Origin: Oxalobacteraceae sp. CFBP 8761
GTDB lineage: Bacteria; Pseudomonadota; Gammaproteobacteria; Burkholderiales; Burkholderiaceae_D
Direction of reading: 5' to 3'
DNA length: 64,000 bases
Assembly: GCA_014841595.1 (NCBI GenBank)
Contig: JACYUE010000001.1
Location: 971,654 to 1,035,653, forward strand
The notes beneath the pieces are model-generated. The model did not search any database. It saw only the letters and a program-made list of their open reading frames with translations, and was not told the DNA's origin. A program made the position numbers and the translations under genes. Each line of letters begins with the position of its first letter. Within the stretch, counting starts at the first letter, position 1. This document shows, one piece after another, positions 48,305 to 58,275 of this stretch.

Positions 48305-48335
48305 GCCGCAGCAAGCCAGGGCGGCTTGCCGCGGC
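48305..48335. terminator. GC-rich hairpin after chemoreceptor 1
   Basis: 13-base arms with one mismatch around the loop AGGGC (plus strand), between the convergent LysR and chemoreceptor genes. No T run on either side. The same loop and position recur after chemoreceptor 2 with a different stem sequence. Confidence 0.6.
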
Positions 48336-48343
48336 AGACACCA

Positions 48344-49999
48344 TCAGGCGATGGCGCCTTCGTATTCCTTGATCAGCTTGGCCCCGGCACGTGCCGGCGC
48401 CGGCGCACGCAGCGCCAGTGAGCGGCTGGCACCAACGCGCGGTGCGTCGCCGTGTCCCAGATTGAACACGCTGACCAGCTCGGCCAGCGATGTCGCCTGC
48501 TCCTGCAGCGCCGCCGCCGCGGCTGCCGCTTCCTCGACCAGCCCCGCATTCTGCTGCGTCACGCCGTCCATTTGCGTGATGGCTTCGTTGACCTGCTCGA
48601 TGCCGGTCGTTTGCTCGGCACTGGCCGACGCGATCTCGGCCATGATGTCGGTCACGCGCCCGATGCCCTGCACGATTTCCTGCATCGTCGTGCCTGCCTC
48701 ACCGACCAGGCGGCCACCGGCATCGACCTTGGCGACCGAGTCGCTGATCAGGCCCCGGATTTCCTTCGCCGCAGCGGCCGAGCGCTGCGCAAGGTTGCGC
48801 ACTTCGCTGGCCACGACCGCAAAGCCGCGACCCTGTTCACCGGCGCGCGCCGCTTCCACGGCGGCATTCAGGGCCAGGATATTGGTCTGGAAGGCGATGC
48901 CGTCGATGACGGCGATGATGTCGCCGATCTTCTTCGACGAGGCGTTGATCGACGCCATCGTGGACACCACCTGCGACACCACGTCACCGCCATGCAGCGC
49001 GATCTGCGAGGCGTTCTTGGCCAGCACATTGGCCTGACGCGCGTTGTCGGCATTCTGGCGCACGGTGCTGGTAATTTCTTCCATCGACGACGCCGTTTCC
49101 TCCAGCGAGCTGGCCTGCTGCTCGGTGCGCGAAGACAGGTCCATATTGCCCGACGCGATCTGGCGCGATGCGGTGACAATGGTTTCCGTACCGGCGCGCA
49201 CTTCGGTCACGGTCTTGTGCAGGCTCGCGCTCATCGTCTTGAGGGCGTCCAGCAGGTCACCGACCTCATCACGGGACTCGGTGCGGATTTCGGTGGTCAG
49301 GTCGCCGGCGGCAACCTGACGCGCCAGGCTCACGGCACGTTTGAGTGGCGTGGTGATGCTGCGTGCCAGCATCATCCCGAGCACGATACTGACGACCAGC
49401 GCGACCGCAGCCAGTACGATCAGCGAGCGTCGTGCAGCCTGGTCAAGAACCTCGATATGATCATTGGCTCTCTTGAACAGCATCTGCTGGAAGGCCGCGA
49501 CTTTATTGACGCTTTCGGTGTAGGCGAGCATCGCTGGCATCACTTTTTGTTCAAAGTATGTCTGGACCTGCGGATTGTCCGGGCCCAGTTCTCGCTTGAG
49601 CTTGTAAGCCGCATTGCGCGCGTCGATGTAGGCGGTGCGGCGGGTTGCCACGGTAGCGATCAATGCCTTGCCTTCGTCACTTTTGATCAGCGATTCCAGT
49701 TCGTCCTGTACCTTGCTGACGTTGGCGCTGACCGCCTTCATTTCCTTCTCGTGGTAGGTCTCGTCTTCGGGGGAGGTGCTCTTGAAGCGGGCAATGGTGC
49801 TGACCCGGTTGACCGCCACACCCTGGCGCCATTCTGTGGCCAGCATGAATTTTTCAGAGGCCTCTGACATCTCTGTCTTCGCATTTGAAATCTGGAAGAG
49901 TTGCCATAGTGCGATGCCCGCCATGAGAGCCATGAGGCCCACGATGATGGCGAGCGTCGCACCCAGACGGGTACCAATCTTGAGGTCCTTGATGTTCAT
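48344..49999 (-). CDS. Methyl-accepting chemotaxis protein 1 (Tar-like)
   Basis: 551 residues. Membrane helix 1 (about 12-34), a periplasmic four-helix-bundle ligand domain (about 35-190), and helix 2 (about 190-212). HAMP (about 213-268) leads to the signalling hairpin with tip [39 protein letters not shown] region and methylation helices. It senses a periplasmic signal and controls CheA. No pentapeptide CheR tail is seen; the end is [16 protein letters not shown]. It is a tandem paralogue of the next gene: signalling domains nearly identical, ligand domains diverged. Confidence 0.93.
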   Translation of the reverse strand: MNIKDLKIGTRLGATLAIIVGLMALMAGIALWQLFQISNAKTEMSEASEKFMLATEWRQGVAVNRVSTIARFKSTSPEDETYHEKEMKAVSANVSKVQDELESLIKSDEGKALIATVATRRTAYIDARNAAYKLKRELGPDNPQVQTYFEQKVMPAMLAYTESVNKVAAFQQMLFKRANDHIEVLDQAARRSLIVLAAVALVVSIVLGMMLARSITTPLKRAVSLARQVAAGDLTTEIRTESRDEVGDLLDALKTMSASLHKTVTEVRAGTETIVTASRQIASGNMDLSSRTEQQASSLEETASSMEEITSTVRQNADNARQANVLAKNASQIALHGGDVVSQVVSTMASINASSKKIGDIIAVIDGIAFQTNILALNAAVEAARAGEQGRGFAVVASEVRNLAQRSAAAAKEIRGLISDSVAKVDAGGRLVGEAGTTMQEIVQGIGRVTDIMAEIASASAEQTTGIEQVNEAITQMDGVTQQNAGLVEEAAAAAAALQEQATSLAELVSVFNLGHGDAPRVGASRSLALRAPAPARAGAKLIKEYEGAIA

Positions 50000-50219
50000 T
50001 TCTATTCCATTCCTGACAATAGGGGAGACGATCGTGGGGCCTTCAAGTAATCGTACTTACAGGCAACCCTTGTTGCAGAATAATCTCGGATTGAGGGGAA
50101 TTGTCAGCGGGAATGAAAAATTCGTTGAATGTGTTGCTGGGAGTAAACGAAATAATATGTGAACATTACCTTGGGCAGGTAACACGCATAATAACGTTGT
50201 AAAGATGATTATTTCAGGC

Positions 50220-50250
50220 GCCACAACGGGCCAGGGCGGCCCGTTGCGGC
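50220..50250 (-). terminator. GC-rich hairpin after chemoreceptor 2
   Basis: 13-base arms with one mismatch around the loop AGGGC, nine bases after the chemoreceptor 2 stop. Stem bases differ from those after chemoreceptor 1 but keep pairing, which supports a real RNA structure. It is followed on the minus strand by TGAAATAATC rather than a T run. Confidence 0.6.
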
Positions 50251-50258
50251 AGACAGCA

Positions 50259-51935
50259 TCAGGCGATGGCGTCTTCTTCTTCCTCGATCCGTTCCACATC
50301 GGCGCGCGATGGCGCGGCGCGGTGTACAGCCAATGAACGCCCGGCCACTGCAGGCTGCGCAGCCTGGCGCACATCCCCCGGCCTGCCATTGCCGACATCG
50401 AACACGCTGACCAGCTGTGCCAGCGTCATCGCCTGCTCCTGCAGCGATGCGGCGGCAGCGGCGGCTTCCTCCACCAGCGCCGCATTCTGCTGCGTCACGC
50501 CATCCATCTGCGTGATCGCTTCGTTGACCTGCTCGATGCCGGTCGACTGTTCGGCGCTGGCCGACGTGATGTCCGCCATGATGTCGGTCACGCGCCCGAT
50601 GCCCTGGACGATTTCCTGCATCGTCACACCGGCCTCATCGACCAGGCGGCCACCGGCCTCGACCTTCGTGACAGAGTCGCTGATCAGGCCGCGGATTTCC
50701 TTGGCCGCCGCGGCCGAGCGCTGCGCGAGGTTGCGCACTTCGCTCGCCACCACCGCAAAGCCGCGACCCTGCTCACCGGCGCGCGCTGCTTCGACCGCTG
50801 CATTCAGGGCCAGGATGTTCGTCTGGAACGCGATGCCGTCGATAACGGCGATGATGTCGCCGATCTTCTTCGATGACGCGTTGATCGACGCCATCGTGGC
50901 CACCACCTGCGACACCACTTCACCGCCATGCGCCGCGATCTGCGACGCATTCTTGGCCAGTACATTGGCCTGGCGCGCATTGTCGGCGTTCTGGCGCACG
51001 GTGCTGGTCAGTTCTTCCATCGACGACGCCGTCTCTTCGAGCGAGCTGGCTTGCTGCTCGGTGCGCGACGACAGGTCAAGATTGCCCGAGGCGATCTGCT
51101 GCGATGCCGTGACGATGGTCTCGGTGCCGGCGCGCACTTCGGTCACGGTCTTGAGCAGATTGTCATTCATGGCCTTGAGCGCCAGCACCAGGTCGCCCAC
51201 TTCGTCACGCGATTCGGCGCGGATATCCGCCGTCAGGTCGCCCGAGGCCACCTGGCGCGCCAGGCCCACCGCGTGTGCCAGCGGTCGCGTGATGCTGCGG
51301 GTAAGCAACCAGCCGCAGGCCGCACCGATGGCCAGCGCCGCGATGCCCAGGCCGATCAGGATACGCGTTGCCGACACGACGATGGCGTCGATGCTGGTGT
51401 CCGCATCAGTGAACAACTGCTCCTGGTAGGCCGCGAGTTTTTCGATGGTGGCAACGTAGATGCGCATTTCTGGGATGACTTTGGTCTCGAAGAACGCCTT
51501 GACTTCGGCGCTGTCGGCGCCAAGCGCGCTCTTCATCTTGAAGCCTTCGTTGCGCATGACCGAATACTTGGCGCGTTCGGTCGCGATTTCCGCCAGCAGC
51601 GCCTTGCCCTGTTCGCTCTGGACGAGGGATTCGAGCTCTTTCTGCAGCTTGCCGGCCCTGTCGCTGATGACTTTCATCTGCGCGTCGTGGTACTTCTCGT
51701 CAGCCGGATCGATGCTCTTGTATTTGGCAACGGTGCTGACACTGTTGGTGACGGTGCCCTGGCTCCATTCCTTGGCCAGCTTGGCGCGGTAGGACGTTTG
51801 CGCCATGGTCTGCTTGGCGTCGGCGATCCGTTCGAGCTGCCAGAAGGCGACGCCCAGCATCAGGACCATCAGGGCGAGCACGGCGGCAAAAGCGCCGCCG
51901 AGGCGGACGCCTATTTTGAGATCGTTGATTTTCAT
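50259..51935 (-). CDS. Methyl-accepting chemotaxis protein 2 (Tar-like)
   Basis: 558 residues. Same architecture as the neighbouring receptor: helix 1 (about 10-32), periplasmic four-helix bundle, helix 2 (about 190-212), HAMP, cytoplasmic hairpin. The signalling part shares long identical stretches with receptor 1, while the ligand domain is clearly different. The C-terminus ends [12 protein letters not shown], an acidic tail. The pair arose by tandem duplication. Ligands are not predictable. Downstream and upstream gaps (259 and 271 bases) contain no other gene I can support. Confidence 0.93.
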   Translation of the reverse strand: MKINDLKIGVRLGGAFAAVLALMVLMLGVAFWQLERIADAKQTMAQTSYRAKLAKEWSQGTVTNSVSTVAKYKSIDPADEKYHDAQMKVISDRAGKLQKELESLVQSEQGKALLAEIATERAKYSVMRNEGFKMKSALGADSAEVKAFFETKVIPEMRIYVATIEKLAAYQEQLFTDADTSIDAIVVSATRILIGLGIAALAIGAACGWLLTRSITRPLAHAVGLARQVASGDLTADIRAESRDEVGDLVLALKAMNDNLLKTVTEVRAGTETIVTASQQIASGNLDLSSRTEQQASSLEETASSMEELTSTVRQNADNARQANVLAKNASQIAAHGGEVVSQVVATMASINASSKKIGDIIAVIDGIAFQTNILALNAAVEAARAGEQGRGFAVVASEVRNLAQRSAAAAKEIRGLISDSVTKVEAGGRLVDEAGVTMQEIVQGIGRVTDIMADITSASAEQSTGIEQVNEAITQMDGVTQQNAALVEEAAAAAASLQEQAMTLAQLVSVFDVGNGRPGDVRQAAQPAVAGRSLAVHRAAPSRADVERIEEEEDAIA

Positions 51936-52206
51936 AGTATCCGTTCAGGTAGCAAGTGAGGCCCCGACAACCTGGTGAAGCCGGGGCGTGCATCGTGCCG
52001 GGAACGCAAGTGCACAGTGGCAAGCGTAAACGCAGGCAAGCTGATTGGACATCAAAAAATCCGGCAATATCGATAATTGTTGCTTGTGCGAAACAACATG
52101 ATACTTGGTTGTTATTATCCGATAACGATTGCATATTGGAGTTGTCGACGAGCCAATGTCGATGAATGTATCGGCCATAACGCGAGGCTATGGCAGGGCG
52201 ATCTGT

Positions 52207-53406
52207 TCACTGCGCCGCCTTGGCTGCCGCGTCCAGAACACGCAGCAGATTGCCGCTCCACAGCTTGCCGAGATCTTCGTCCGACATGCCGCCCGCCTTG
52301 AGCCGCGCCGTGATGCGCGGTAGCAGCGACACATCGGCCAGCCCCGGGAAACCGCCGCCCCCGTCGAAGTCCGCGCCCATGCACACGTGATCGATGCCGG
52401 CGACGTCGATCAGGTGCTGCAGCGAGGCCATGTATTGGTCGAAGCTCGTGCTCCACATCGGCGTGGCCGCTTCGAGCGCGAGCCACTCCTTGCCCAGCGC
52501 CGCCTGCTGCGCCGGGGTCATGCCGCCGATGTGATCGATCTGGTCGAACAGTTCGCTGCGTCGTGGACTCATGCGCATCGTGCCCAGGTAGATGGTCGAC
52601 GCGCAGACCGCGCCGCCGGCCGCAGCGATGCGGCGGATGCGCGCATCGTCCAGGTTGCGCGGATGGTCGAAGCTCGTGCGCGAACTGGTGTGCGACAGCA
52701 GCAGCGGGGCGCGCGACAGGTCCAGCAACTGATCGACGACGGCATCGGACGCATGGCTCGCGTCGATCACCATCCCGAGCCGGTTCATCTCGGCCACCCA
52801 GTCGCGCCCCAGCGGGCTCAGACCATTCCAGCGCGGCTTGTCGGTCGACGAATCGGCAAACTGGTTGTTCAGGCTATGCACGACGCCGACCAGGCGCACG
52901 CCCTGGCGCTGGAATTGCGCCAGCGCAGTCACGCTCTCGCCAAGGGGATAGCTGTTCTCGATGCTCTTGAATGCCACCAGCTTGCCGGTCGCGTCGAGGC
53001 GGCGTGCTTCGTGCGCGCTCGTTGCCACGCCGATGCGGTCTGTATGGCGCGCGAGCGTGGTGTCGATCAGCGCAGAGCGTTCCAGTGCGTGGCGGCGCGC
53101 GGCGGCGAAGCCGTCCGCCGTCAGCGGCCCCTGCTCGGTGTAGATCACGAAGAAACCGCCATCGAGGCTGCCGTCGGCCATGCGGGGCAGGTCGAGTTGC
53201 GCGATCTCGGTGGCCGGATCGTGACGCGCGCCAAAATCCCAGCCCGCGCGGCCGAAATGCACGGGCGTGTCGAGGTGCGCGTCGAGTGTCAGCAATTTGC
53301 GGTGCGTCGGATCCACTGGCTTTGGTGTCGACGTCGGCGCCGGTGTGGCGCAGCTGGCCAGCAGTGCGCAGGCCAGTGTCATGGTGGACGTCATGGTGCG
53401 GTTCAT
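52207..53406 (-). CDS. Membrane dipeptidase (peptidase M19), lipoprotein
   Basis: 399 residues. Signal peptide with lipobox LLASC (Cys19). M19 zinc ligands: His44 and Asp46 in TLDAHLDTP, the bridging Glu in FKSIENSYPLG, His in VIDASHASD and His in LLLSHTSSR, plus GADFDGGGGF. Renal-dipeptidase-type enzymes hydrolyse dipeptides and tolerate a D-residue at the C-terminal position. Last gene of the seven-gene operon. Its ATG overlaps the upstream stop (ATGA). It probably cleaves imported or periplasmic D-containing dipeptides. Confidence 0.88.
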   Translation of the reverse strand: MNRTMTSTMTLACALLASCATPAPTSTPKPVDPTHRKLLTLDAHLDTPVHFGRAGWDFGARHDPATEIAQLDLPRMADGSLDGGFFVIYTEQGPLTADGFAAARRHALERSALIDTTLARHTDRIGVATSAHEARRLDATGKLVAFKSIENSYPLGESVTALAQFQRQGVRLVGVVHSLNNQFADSSTDKPRWNGLSPLGRDWVAEMNRLGMVIDASHASDAVVDQLLDLSRAPLLLSHTSSRTSFDHPRNLDDARIRRIAAAGGAVCASTIYLGTMRMSPRRSELFDQIDHIGGMTPAQQAALGKEWLALEAATPMWSTSFDQYMASLQHLIDVAGIDHVCMGADFDGGGGFPGLADVSLLPRITARLKAGGMSDEDLGKLWSGNLLRVLDAAAKAAQ

Positions 53407-54980
53407 TCGGGCGCCTTGATCGGGGTGAAGTTCAGGTCCGCGTAATCCCAGCTGAAATCGGCAATGGGCGAGACGGGCTTGAGGCTGATGCGTTCGACCT
53501 TGCCATCCTGGTCGAATGCAAAGCTCAGGTACGCAGGCTCGATGGTCTCGTCGTCGAAGCGCGCGATCCAGGTATTGTATTGCCAGTGCACGAGCGGGCC
53601 CGCCATGCGCGGCGTCGAGCCGAAGTCGACCCGCAAACCATGCTTCGCCGCCGCGATGGTGATCTTGCCATACCACGGGTCGGCATACGTTCCGGCCAAC
53701 GCCGCCGGTGCTACCAGGGGCTTTGAACGCACCGGTTTGGCGGCGCTGCTCTTTTGCAGCGCGAGGCCCTGTGCGATCTTCTTCGCCTTGTAGGTTTCGA
53801 ACGTGGCCGGCCAGTCGGCCTTTGGCTTGGCCAGGTAGTGGTCGGCCAGCTCGTACATCAGGCCCCGCACCAGCTCCCCGTCTTCGCTGTTGATCGCAAT
53901 CGCAAAGCCCACCTTCTGCTCGGGCAGCATCACCACGGCCGTACCAAAGCCCAGCACCGCGCCGCCATGCCAGACCATGCGCGCGCCGCGGTAGTCCACC
54001 AGGTCCCAGCCCAGGCCATAGTTGGCGAAGGTCGACTCGATGAGTTTCAGTTCCGGCGGCATCTCGTCAAGCGGCACGGTCATCGACGGCGCCCACATCT
54101 GCGCGTGCGTGGCCTTGCTGAAGACGCGCTTGCCATCTGGCGCGACGCCGCCGGCCAGCTGCGTGTGCAGCCACGCCGCCAGGTCGTTGGCGCTGCTGGC
54201 CACGCCGCCGGCGGGCGCCGCGTTGCGGCCCAGGTCATCGCGTTCGTCCAGGCGCACCTGGGTGCCGGCGCCACGCAGCCCGCCGTCCATCCGCGCGTGC
54301 GGGAAGGCGCGGTTGGCGGTGGCGAAGTTGTCGACGTTGTCGGTGGTGGACAGTCGCATGCCGCTCGGGCGCAGCACGTGCTCGCGCGCATAGGCCTCCC
54401 ACGGCTGGCCGCTCACTTGCTCGATCAGCTGGCCCGCCACGACATACATCAGGTTTGAATACGCGTAGGTGCTGCGAAAGCTGGTGGCCGGCTTCAGGTA
54501 GCGCACGCGGCGCACGGTCTCGGCGCGCGACAGGTTCGTGCGCGGCACGAACAGGAGGTCGCCCGCGCCGTAGCCCAGGCCGGCGCGGTGTGTCAGCAGG
54601 TCGCGGATCGTGAGTTCGCGCGTGACCCACGGGTCGTACATCTGGAAGGCGGGCAGGTGGTCGGTTACCTTGTCATCCCATGTGATCTTGCCGGCATCGA
54701 CCAGCGTGGCCAGTGCGGCCGTCGTCATCGCCTTGGTGGTCGAGCCGATCGGGAACAGCGTGTCGCCGTCGACGGGCGCCGGCGCGCCCAGCTGACGCAC
54801 GCCGAAGCCGCGCGCCAGCGTCGTCTTGCCGTCTTCGACGATGGCAATGGCCAGGCCCGGCGTGCCCACGCGCTGGCGCAGCGTCTCGACGCGGGCCTCG
54901 AAGCCGGCCGGCGGCGCGGCCAGCGCAGGAGTGCAGGCAAGCGCCAACAGGATGGAAGGAACAAGGCGAGGGCAGTTCAT
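53403..54980 (-). CDS. Serine hydrolase, class C beta-lactamase/DD-peptidase fold, DUF3471 tail
   Basis: 525 residues from ATG 54980. Signal peptide (LVPSILLALACTPALA). Active-site motifs: SxxK at Ser80-Lys83 (IGSTTKAM), YxN at Tyr174-Asn176 (AYSNLMY), and a third motif in MVWHGGAVLGFG. The C-terminal DUF3471 domain (about 415-520) begins LAGTYADPWYGKITI. Relatives include D-aminopeptidases and esterases, so activity on D-residues is possible but not proven. It overlaps its neighbours at both ends (ATGA). Confidence 0.87.
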   Translation of the reverse strand: MNCPRLVPSILLALACTPALAAPPAGFEARVETLRQRVGTPGLAIAIVEDGKTTLARGFGVRQLGAPAPVDGDTLFPIGSTTKAMTTAALATLVDAGKITWDDKVTDHLPAFQMYDPWVTRELTIRDLLTHRAGLGYGAGDLLFVPRTNLSRAETVRRVRYLKPATSFRSTYAYSNLMYVVAGQLIEQVSGQPWEAYAREHVLRPSGMRLSTTDNVDNFATANRAFPHARMDGGLRGAGTQVRLDERDDLGRNAAPAGGVASSANDLAAWLHTQLAGGVAPDGKRVFSKATHAQMWAPSMTVPLDEMPPELKLIESTFANYGLGWDLVDYRGARMVWHGGAVLGFGTAVVMLPEQKVGFAIAINSEDGELVRGLMYELADHYLAKPKADWPATFETYKAKKIAQGLALQKSSAAKPVRSKPLVAPAALAGTYADPWYGKITIAAAKHGLRVDFGSTPRMAGPLVHWQYNTWIARFDDETIEPAYLSFAFDQDGKVERISLKPVSPIADFSWDYADLNFTPIKAPE

Positions 54981-56011
54981 GGCATCTCCAGGCAAGCATC
55001 GAGCAGGCGCTCGAAATCGGCGCCGCCGCGCATCGGGTCGGCAACAGGGTACGGCAAACGGCGGGCATGTGCCTCGATGGCGGCCTGCGCGGCGATGGCG
55101 TCCATGCCGCCGGTATTGAGCGCGATGCCGATGCAGCGGATCGCCGGATTGGTCACGCGTCCGAGCACGATCGTCTGTTCGATGACGGTCTCGATCGACG
55201 GCAATGGCGAACCCGGATACCCGAGCTGGTGGCTGCGCGCCGGGTCGTGGCAGACCACGAACATGTCGGGCTGGCTGCCATGCAGCAAGCCGAGCGAGAC
55301 ACCGGCGAATGCGGGATGAAACAGCGAGCCCTGGCCCTCGATCACGTCGATGTGTCCGGGCGCCGCAGCTGGACTGAGGATCTCGGCCGCGCCGGCCACG
55401 AAGTCCGACACCACCGCGTCGATCGGCATCCCGCTGCCGGCGATCATGATGCCGGTCTGGCCGGTGGCGCGAAAGGTCACGTCCAGGCTGCGTGCGGCGA
55501 GGCCGCGACTGAGCGCGAGCGCCGTGTATTTCTTGCCCAGTGCGCAGTCGGTGCCGACCGTGAGGATGCGCCGGCCCGCGCGTGGCCGCCCGCTGGCGAT
55601 GGCGATGTCGGCGGGCGGCGTGCGCACGTCGATCAGGCGCCGGCCGTGGCGCGCTGCGGCGTCCTTCAGCACGGCGAACTGGTCGAGGCGTACGTGCATG
55701 CCCGAGACGATGTCCAGGCCTGCCGCCAGCGCCTCGGCCAGCGCCGGCACCCAGCTTGCGGGGATCGTGCCGCCCGGCGCTGCCACGCCGATGACGATGG
55801 CGGTCGCGCCCTGCGCCGCGGCCTGCCTGGCGCTGAGGCCGGGCAGGCCGGTGGTCACCGTGGCACCTGGCAGGCGCAGCTCGCCCACGCAGCGCTCACC
55901 GGCCCAGTCGCGCAGCCCAAAGGCAGTCTTGGCGAAACCGGATTCGGTCACGTCGCCGAGAAACAGCAGGCAGCGGCCAACGGCGCGTGCGTCGTTCGGT
56001 GCGGGCGCCAT
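54977..56011 (-). CDS. DUF1611 protein, DgcN-like D-amino acid N-acetyltransferase
   Basis: 344 residues from ATG 56011. DUF1611 architecture: an N-terminal Rossmann-like part (about 1-140) and a P-loop-like C-terminal part with GTDCALGKKYTA (about 153-164). I recall DgcN as the enzyme that N-acetylates D-glutamate in a catabolic pair with the racemase DgcA; an enolase-superfamily gene of the DgcA/epimerase type is in the same operon. A substrate beyond D-Glu is possible. The start overlaps the TonB receptor stop. Confidence 0.78.
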   Translation of the reverse strand: MAPAPNDARAVGRCLLFLGDVTESGFAKTAFGLRDWAGERCVGELRLPGATVTTGLPGLSARQAAAQGATAIVIGVAAPGGTIPASWVPALAEALAAGLDIVSGMHVRLDQFAVLKDAAARHGRRLIDVRTPPADIAIASGRPRAGRRILTVGTDCALGKKYTALALSRGLAARSLDVTFRATGQTGIMIAGSGMPIDAVVSDFVAGAAEILSPAAAPGHIDVIEGQGSLFHPAFAGVSLGLLHGSQPDMFVVCHDPARSHQLGYPGSPLPSIETVIEQTIVLGRVTNPAIRCIGIALNTGGMDAIAAQAAIEAHARRLPYPVADPMRGGADFERLLDACLEMP

Positions 56012-58248
56012 CAATACTCCCTGGTCAGCGTGAAGCCGAGCGTGCGCGGCGCGATCACGCCGGTGCCGAGCGCGCCATTCGGATAGACGAAGCCGCCGTT
56101 GGCCAGCAACGATGCGGTGGACGTCCTGCCGTCGCTGTTGCCCAGGTTCTTGCCGTACAGTTCAACCGTCCAGGTGCCCAGTTCGACGCCGGCATGGGCG
56201 TCGAACACGTTATAAGACGGGATCTCGCGCTGGCGGCCATTGGCCGTGCGGTAGTCGAAGTCGAACGATGCGAACTGCCCCGCGATGCGGCGCACCGAGA
56301 CGCCGGCGTAGGCGGGCGTGGTGTCGCGGATCGTCCAGCGATAGTCGGCCAGCAGCGCGGCCGTGTACTTCGGCGAGAAGGGCAGGCGGTCACCCTTGAA
56401 GCCGCCCACCAGCGGATCGGTCGCACCATCGAGGCGCGCCTTGTTCCAGGCGCCGTTGGCCGACAGGCGCAGGCCGCGCATCGGCCGAAAGCCCGCGCTG
56501 ATCTCGACGCCGTCGGCGGTGGCGCCGGCGCCGTTGGTGTTCACGCCAAACCCGTTGACCACCGCCAGCAGCTGGATGTCCTTCCATTTGATGTGGAAGG
56601 CCGACAGGTCGAGGGACCACATGCCGTCCACCGTCTGGGTCTTGATGCCGGCCTCGTAGCTCATCACGCTGTCCGAATCATAGGTGGCTGGCGTGCCGGG
56701 TCCGGGATTGGGCGGCAGCACGTTCGGCCCGCCGGGCCGGAAGCCCTTGGCCGCGCGCGCATACACGGCGCTGCGTTCGCTGAACTTGCGCTTGAGCGCC
56801 ACGGCATAGGTAAACACGCCTTCGGACGAATCGGCGCGGTTGTCAGCCGGGCCGCCGGCCAGGGCGCCGTCGCCGATCTGGCGGGCGTCCTGCTTGTTGT
56901 GGCTATAGCGCCCGCCGACATCGAGGTCGTAGACGGGCGTGAGGTGAATGGTCGTGTTGGCAAACGCCGCCACCTCGCGGTAGTTCGAGCGCAGGCGGAT
57001 GTCGGCCAGCAGCGGCAGGCCGGTTGCCGGTGTCATCGAGCCTGGCACGACGGCGTGGTAGCGCTGCGCGATGGCGCCTTTTTCATCGGTGTAGTACAGA
57101 CCGGCCAGCCAGTCGAACGTCTTGCCGGCGTTGGAACTCAGGCGCAGCTCCTGCGTGAATTTTTTCAGTTCGGTTTCCTGGCCCAGATAGAGCTCATTGG
57201 GTACACCGAACACACCTTCGACCAGCTCGCTCAGGTTGAAGCTGACGTCTTCGCGCGCGAACTGCTTTTGCGTGCTGTAGCTGGTCGACGAGGTCAGGCT
57301 GGCTGCGCCCAGGTTCCAGTTGGCGGTGCCATTGAAGACCCGGTAGTGGATGTCGCGCATGTGCGGTATGAACTGCGATTGCGTCGGGCGGCCATACAGC
57401 GTCTCGAGCGTGTCCGCGTCGCTCTCCACGGTGCCGGGTGCATCGGTGGCGATGTTCTGCGCCACGGCGCTCAGGCGCAGGTCGAATGTGGTACTCGGCT
57501 TGTACAGCAGCGACGCGCGGCCCCCGTAGTTGCGGGCGCCATTGATGTTTCGTTCGATGTCCGAGCCGGCGGTGCCGATCGAATCGATGAAGCCCGGCTC
57601 CTTCTGGTACGAGCCGGACATGCGCAGCGCCACCGTGTCGCTGAGCGGCGTATTGACCACCAGGTTCGAGCGGTACGACACCTTGCCGCCGTCGACGGTC
57701 GCCGCGCCCAGCCGCGCGCGCAGTGCAAAGCCATTCAGGTCTGGTGCATTGGTCACGAACTTGACCAGGCCACCGAGCGAGCTGGCGCCGTACAGCGCGC
57801 CCTGCGGCCCGCGCAAGACCTCGATGCGGGCCAGGTCGAACGTGTCGAAGTCGCCCGCCAGGATCGCGCCATTGGCCAGGCCACTGCTCGAACCGAACGG
57901 CGTTTCGTCGAGGTAGACCGCGACGGTGGACGCCACGCCGCCCGTGTCCAGCCCGCGCAGCACCAGCCGGCCTTCGCCGGGCGTGCTTTGCACCAGCTGC
58001 AGGCTGGGCACGAGTTTCAGGTAATCGGCAAAGCCGGTGGCCTGGTGCTTGTCGAGCGTGTCGCCGCCCACCACCGACATCGACTGCGGCACGTCGACCA
58101 TCGTCTGTGCGCGTTTTTGCGCCGTCACGACGACTTGCTGGACGTCGTCCTGCGGCGCGGCCTGGTCTGCGGCGAAGGCTTGCGATACGGCGCCCGATAC
58201 GGCCAGCGCCATGGAAGTCACTGCGATACGGCCTGCTACTGTTGCCAT
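56011..58248 (-). CDS. TonB-dependent receptor of the peptide operon
   Basis: 745 residues. Signal peptide (ending SQAFA), TonB box near QQVVVTAQKRAQ, plug domain (about 45-160) with LVLRGLDTGGVASTVAVYLDE and IEVLRGPQGALYGASSLGG. The barrel ends LGFTLTREY. It sits between the POT importer and the DgcN-like gene, with a 27-base gap to the former and a four-base overlap with the latter. It likely carries the operon's substrate across the outer membrane. Confidence 0.92.
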   Translation of the reverse strand: MATVAGRIAVTSMALAVSGAVSQAFAADQAAPQDDVQQVVVTAQKRAQTMVDVPQSMSVVGGDTLDKHQATGFADYLKLVPSLQLVQSTPGEGRLVLRGLDTGGVASTVAVYLDETPFGSSSGLANGAILAGDFDTFDLARIEVLRGPQGALYGASSLGGLVKFVTNAPDLNGFALRARLGAATVDGGKVSYRSNLVVNTPLSDTVALRMSGSYQKEPGFIDSIGTAGSDIERNINGARNYGGRASLLYKPSTTFDLRLSAVAQNIATDAPGTVESDADTLETLYGRPTQSQFIPHMRDIHYRVFNGTANWNLGAASLTSSTSYSTQKQFAREDVSFNLSELVEGVFGVPNELYLGQETELKKFTQELRLSSNAGKTFDWLAGLYYTDEKGAIAQRYHAVVPGSMTPATGLPLLADIRLRSNYREVAAFANTTIHLTPVYDLDVGGRYSHNKQDARQIGDGALAGGPADNRADSSEGVFTYAVALKRKFSERSAVYARAAKGFRPGGPNVLPPNPGPGTPATYDSDSVMSYEAGIKTQTVDGMWSLDLSAFHIKWKDIQLLAVVNGFGVNTNGAGATADGVEISAGFRPMRGLRLSANGAWNKARLDGATDPLVGGFKGDRLPFSPKYTAALLADYRWTIRDTTPAYAGVSVRRIAGQFASFDFDYRTANGRQREIPSYNVFDAHAGVELGTWTVELYGKNLGNSDGRTSTASLLANGGFVYPNGALGTGVIAPRTLGFTLTREY

Positions 58249-58275
58249 GTGAATCTCTCCCGGTAGTCGTTGTGA

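Noticed and set aside
51936..52206. Possible small genes or sigma-28 promoter upstream of chemoreceptor 2
   Set aside because: Short frames have no ribosome site or known motif, and no TAAA-N15-GCCGATAA pattern with adequate match was found.
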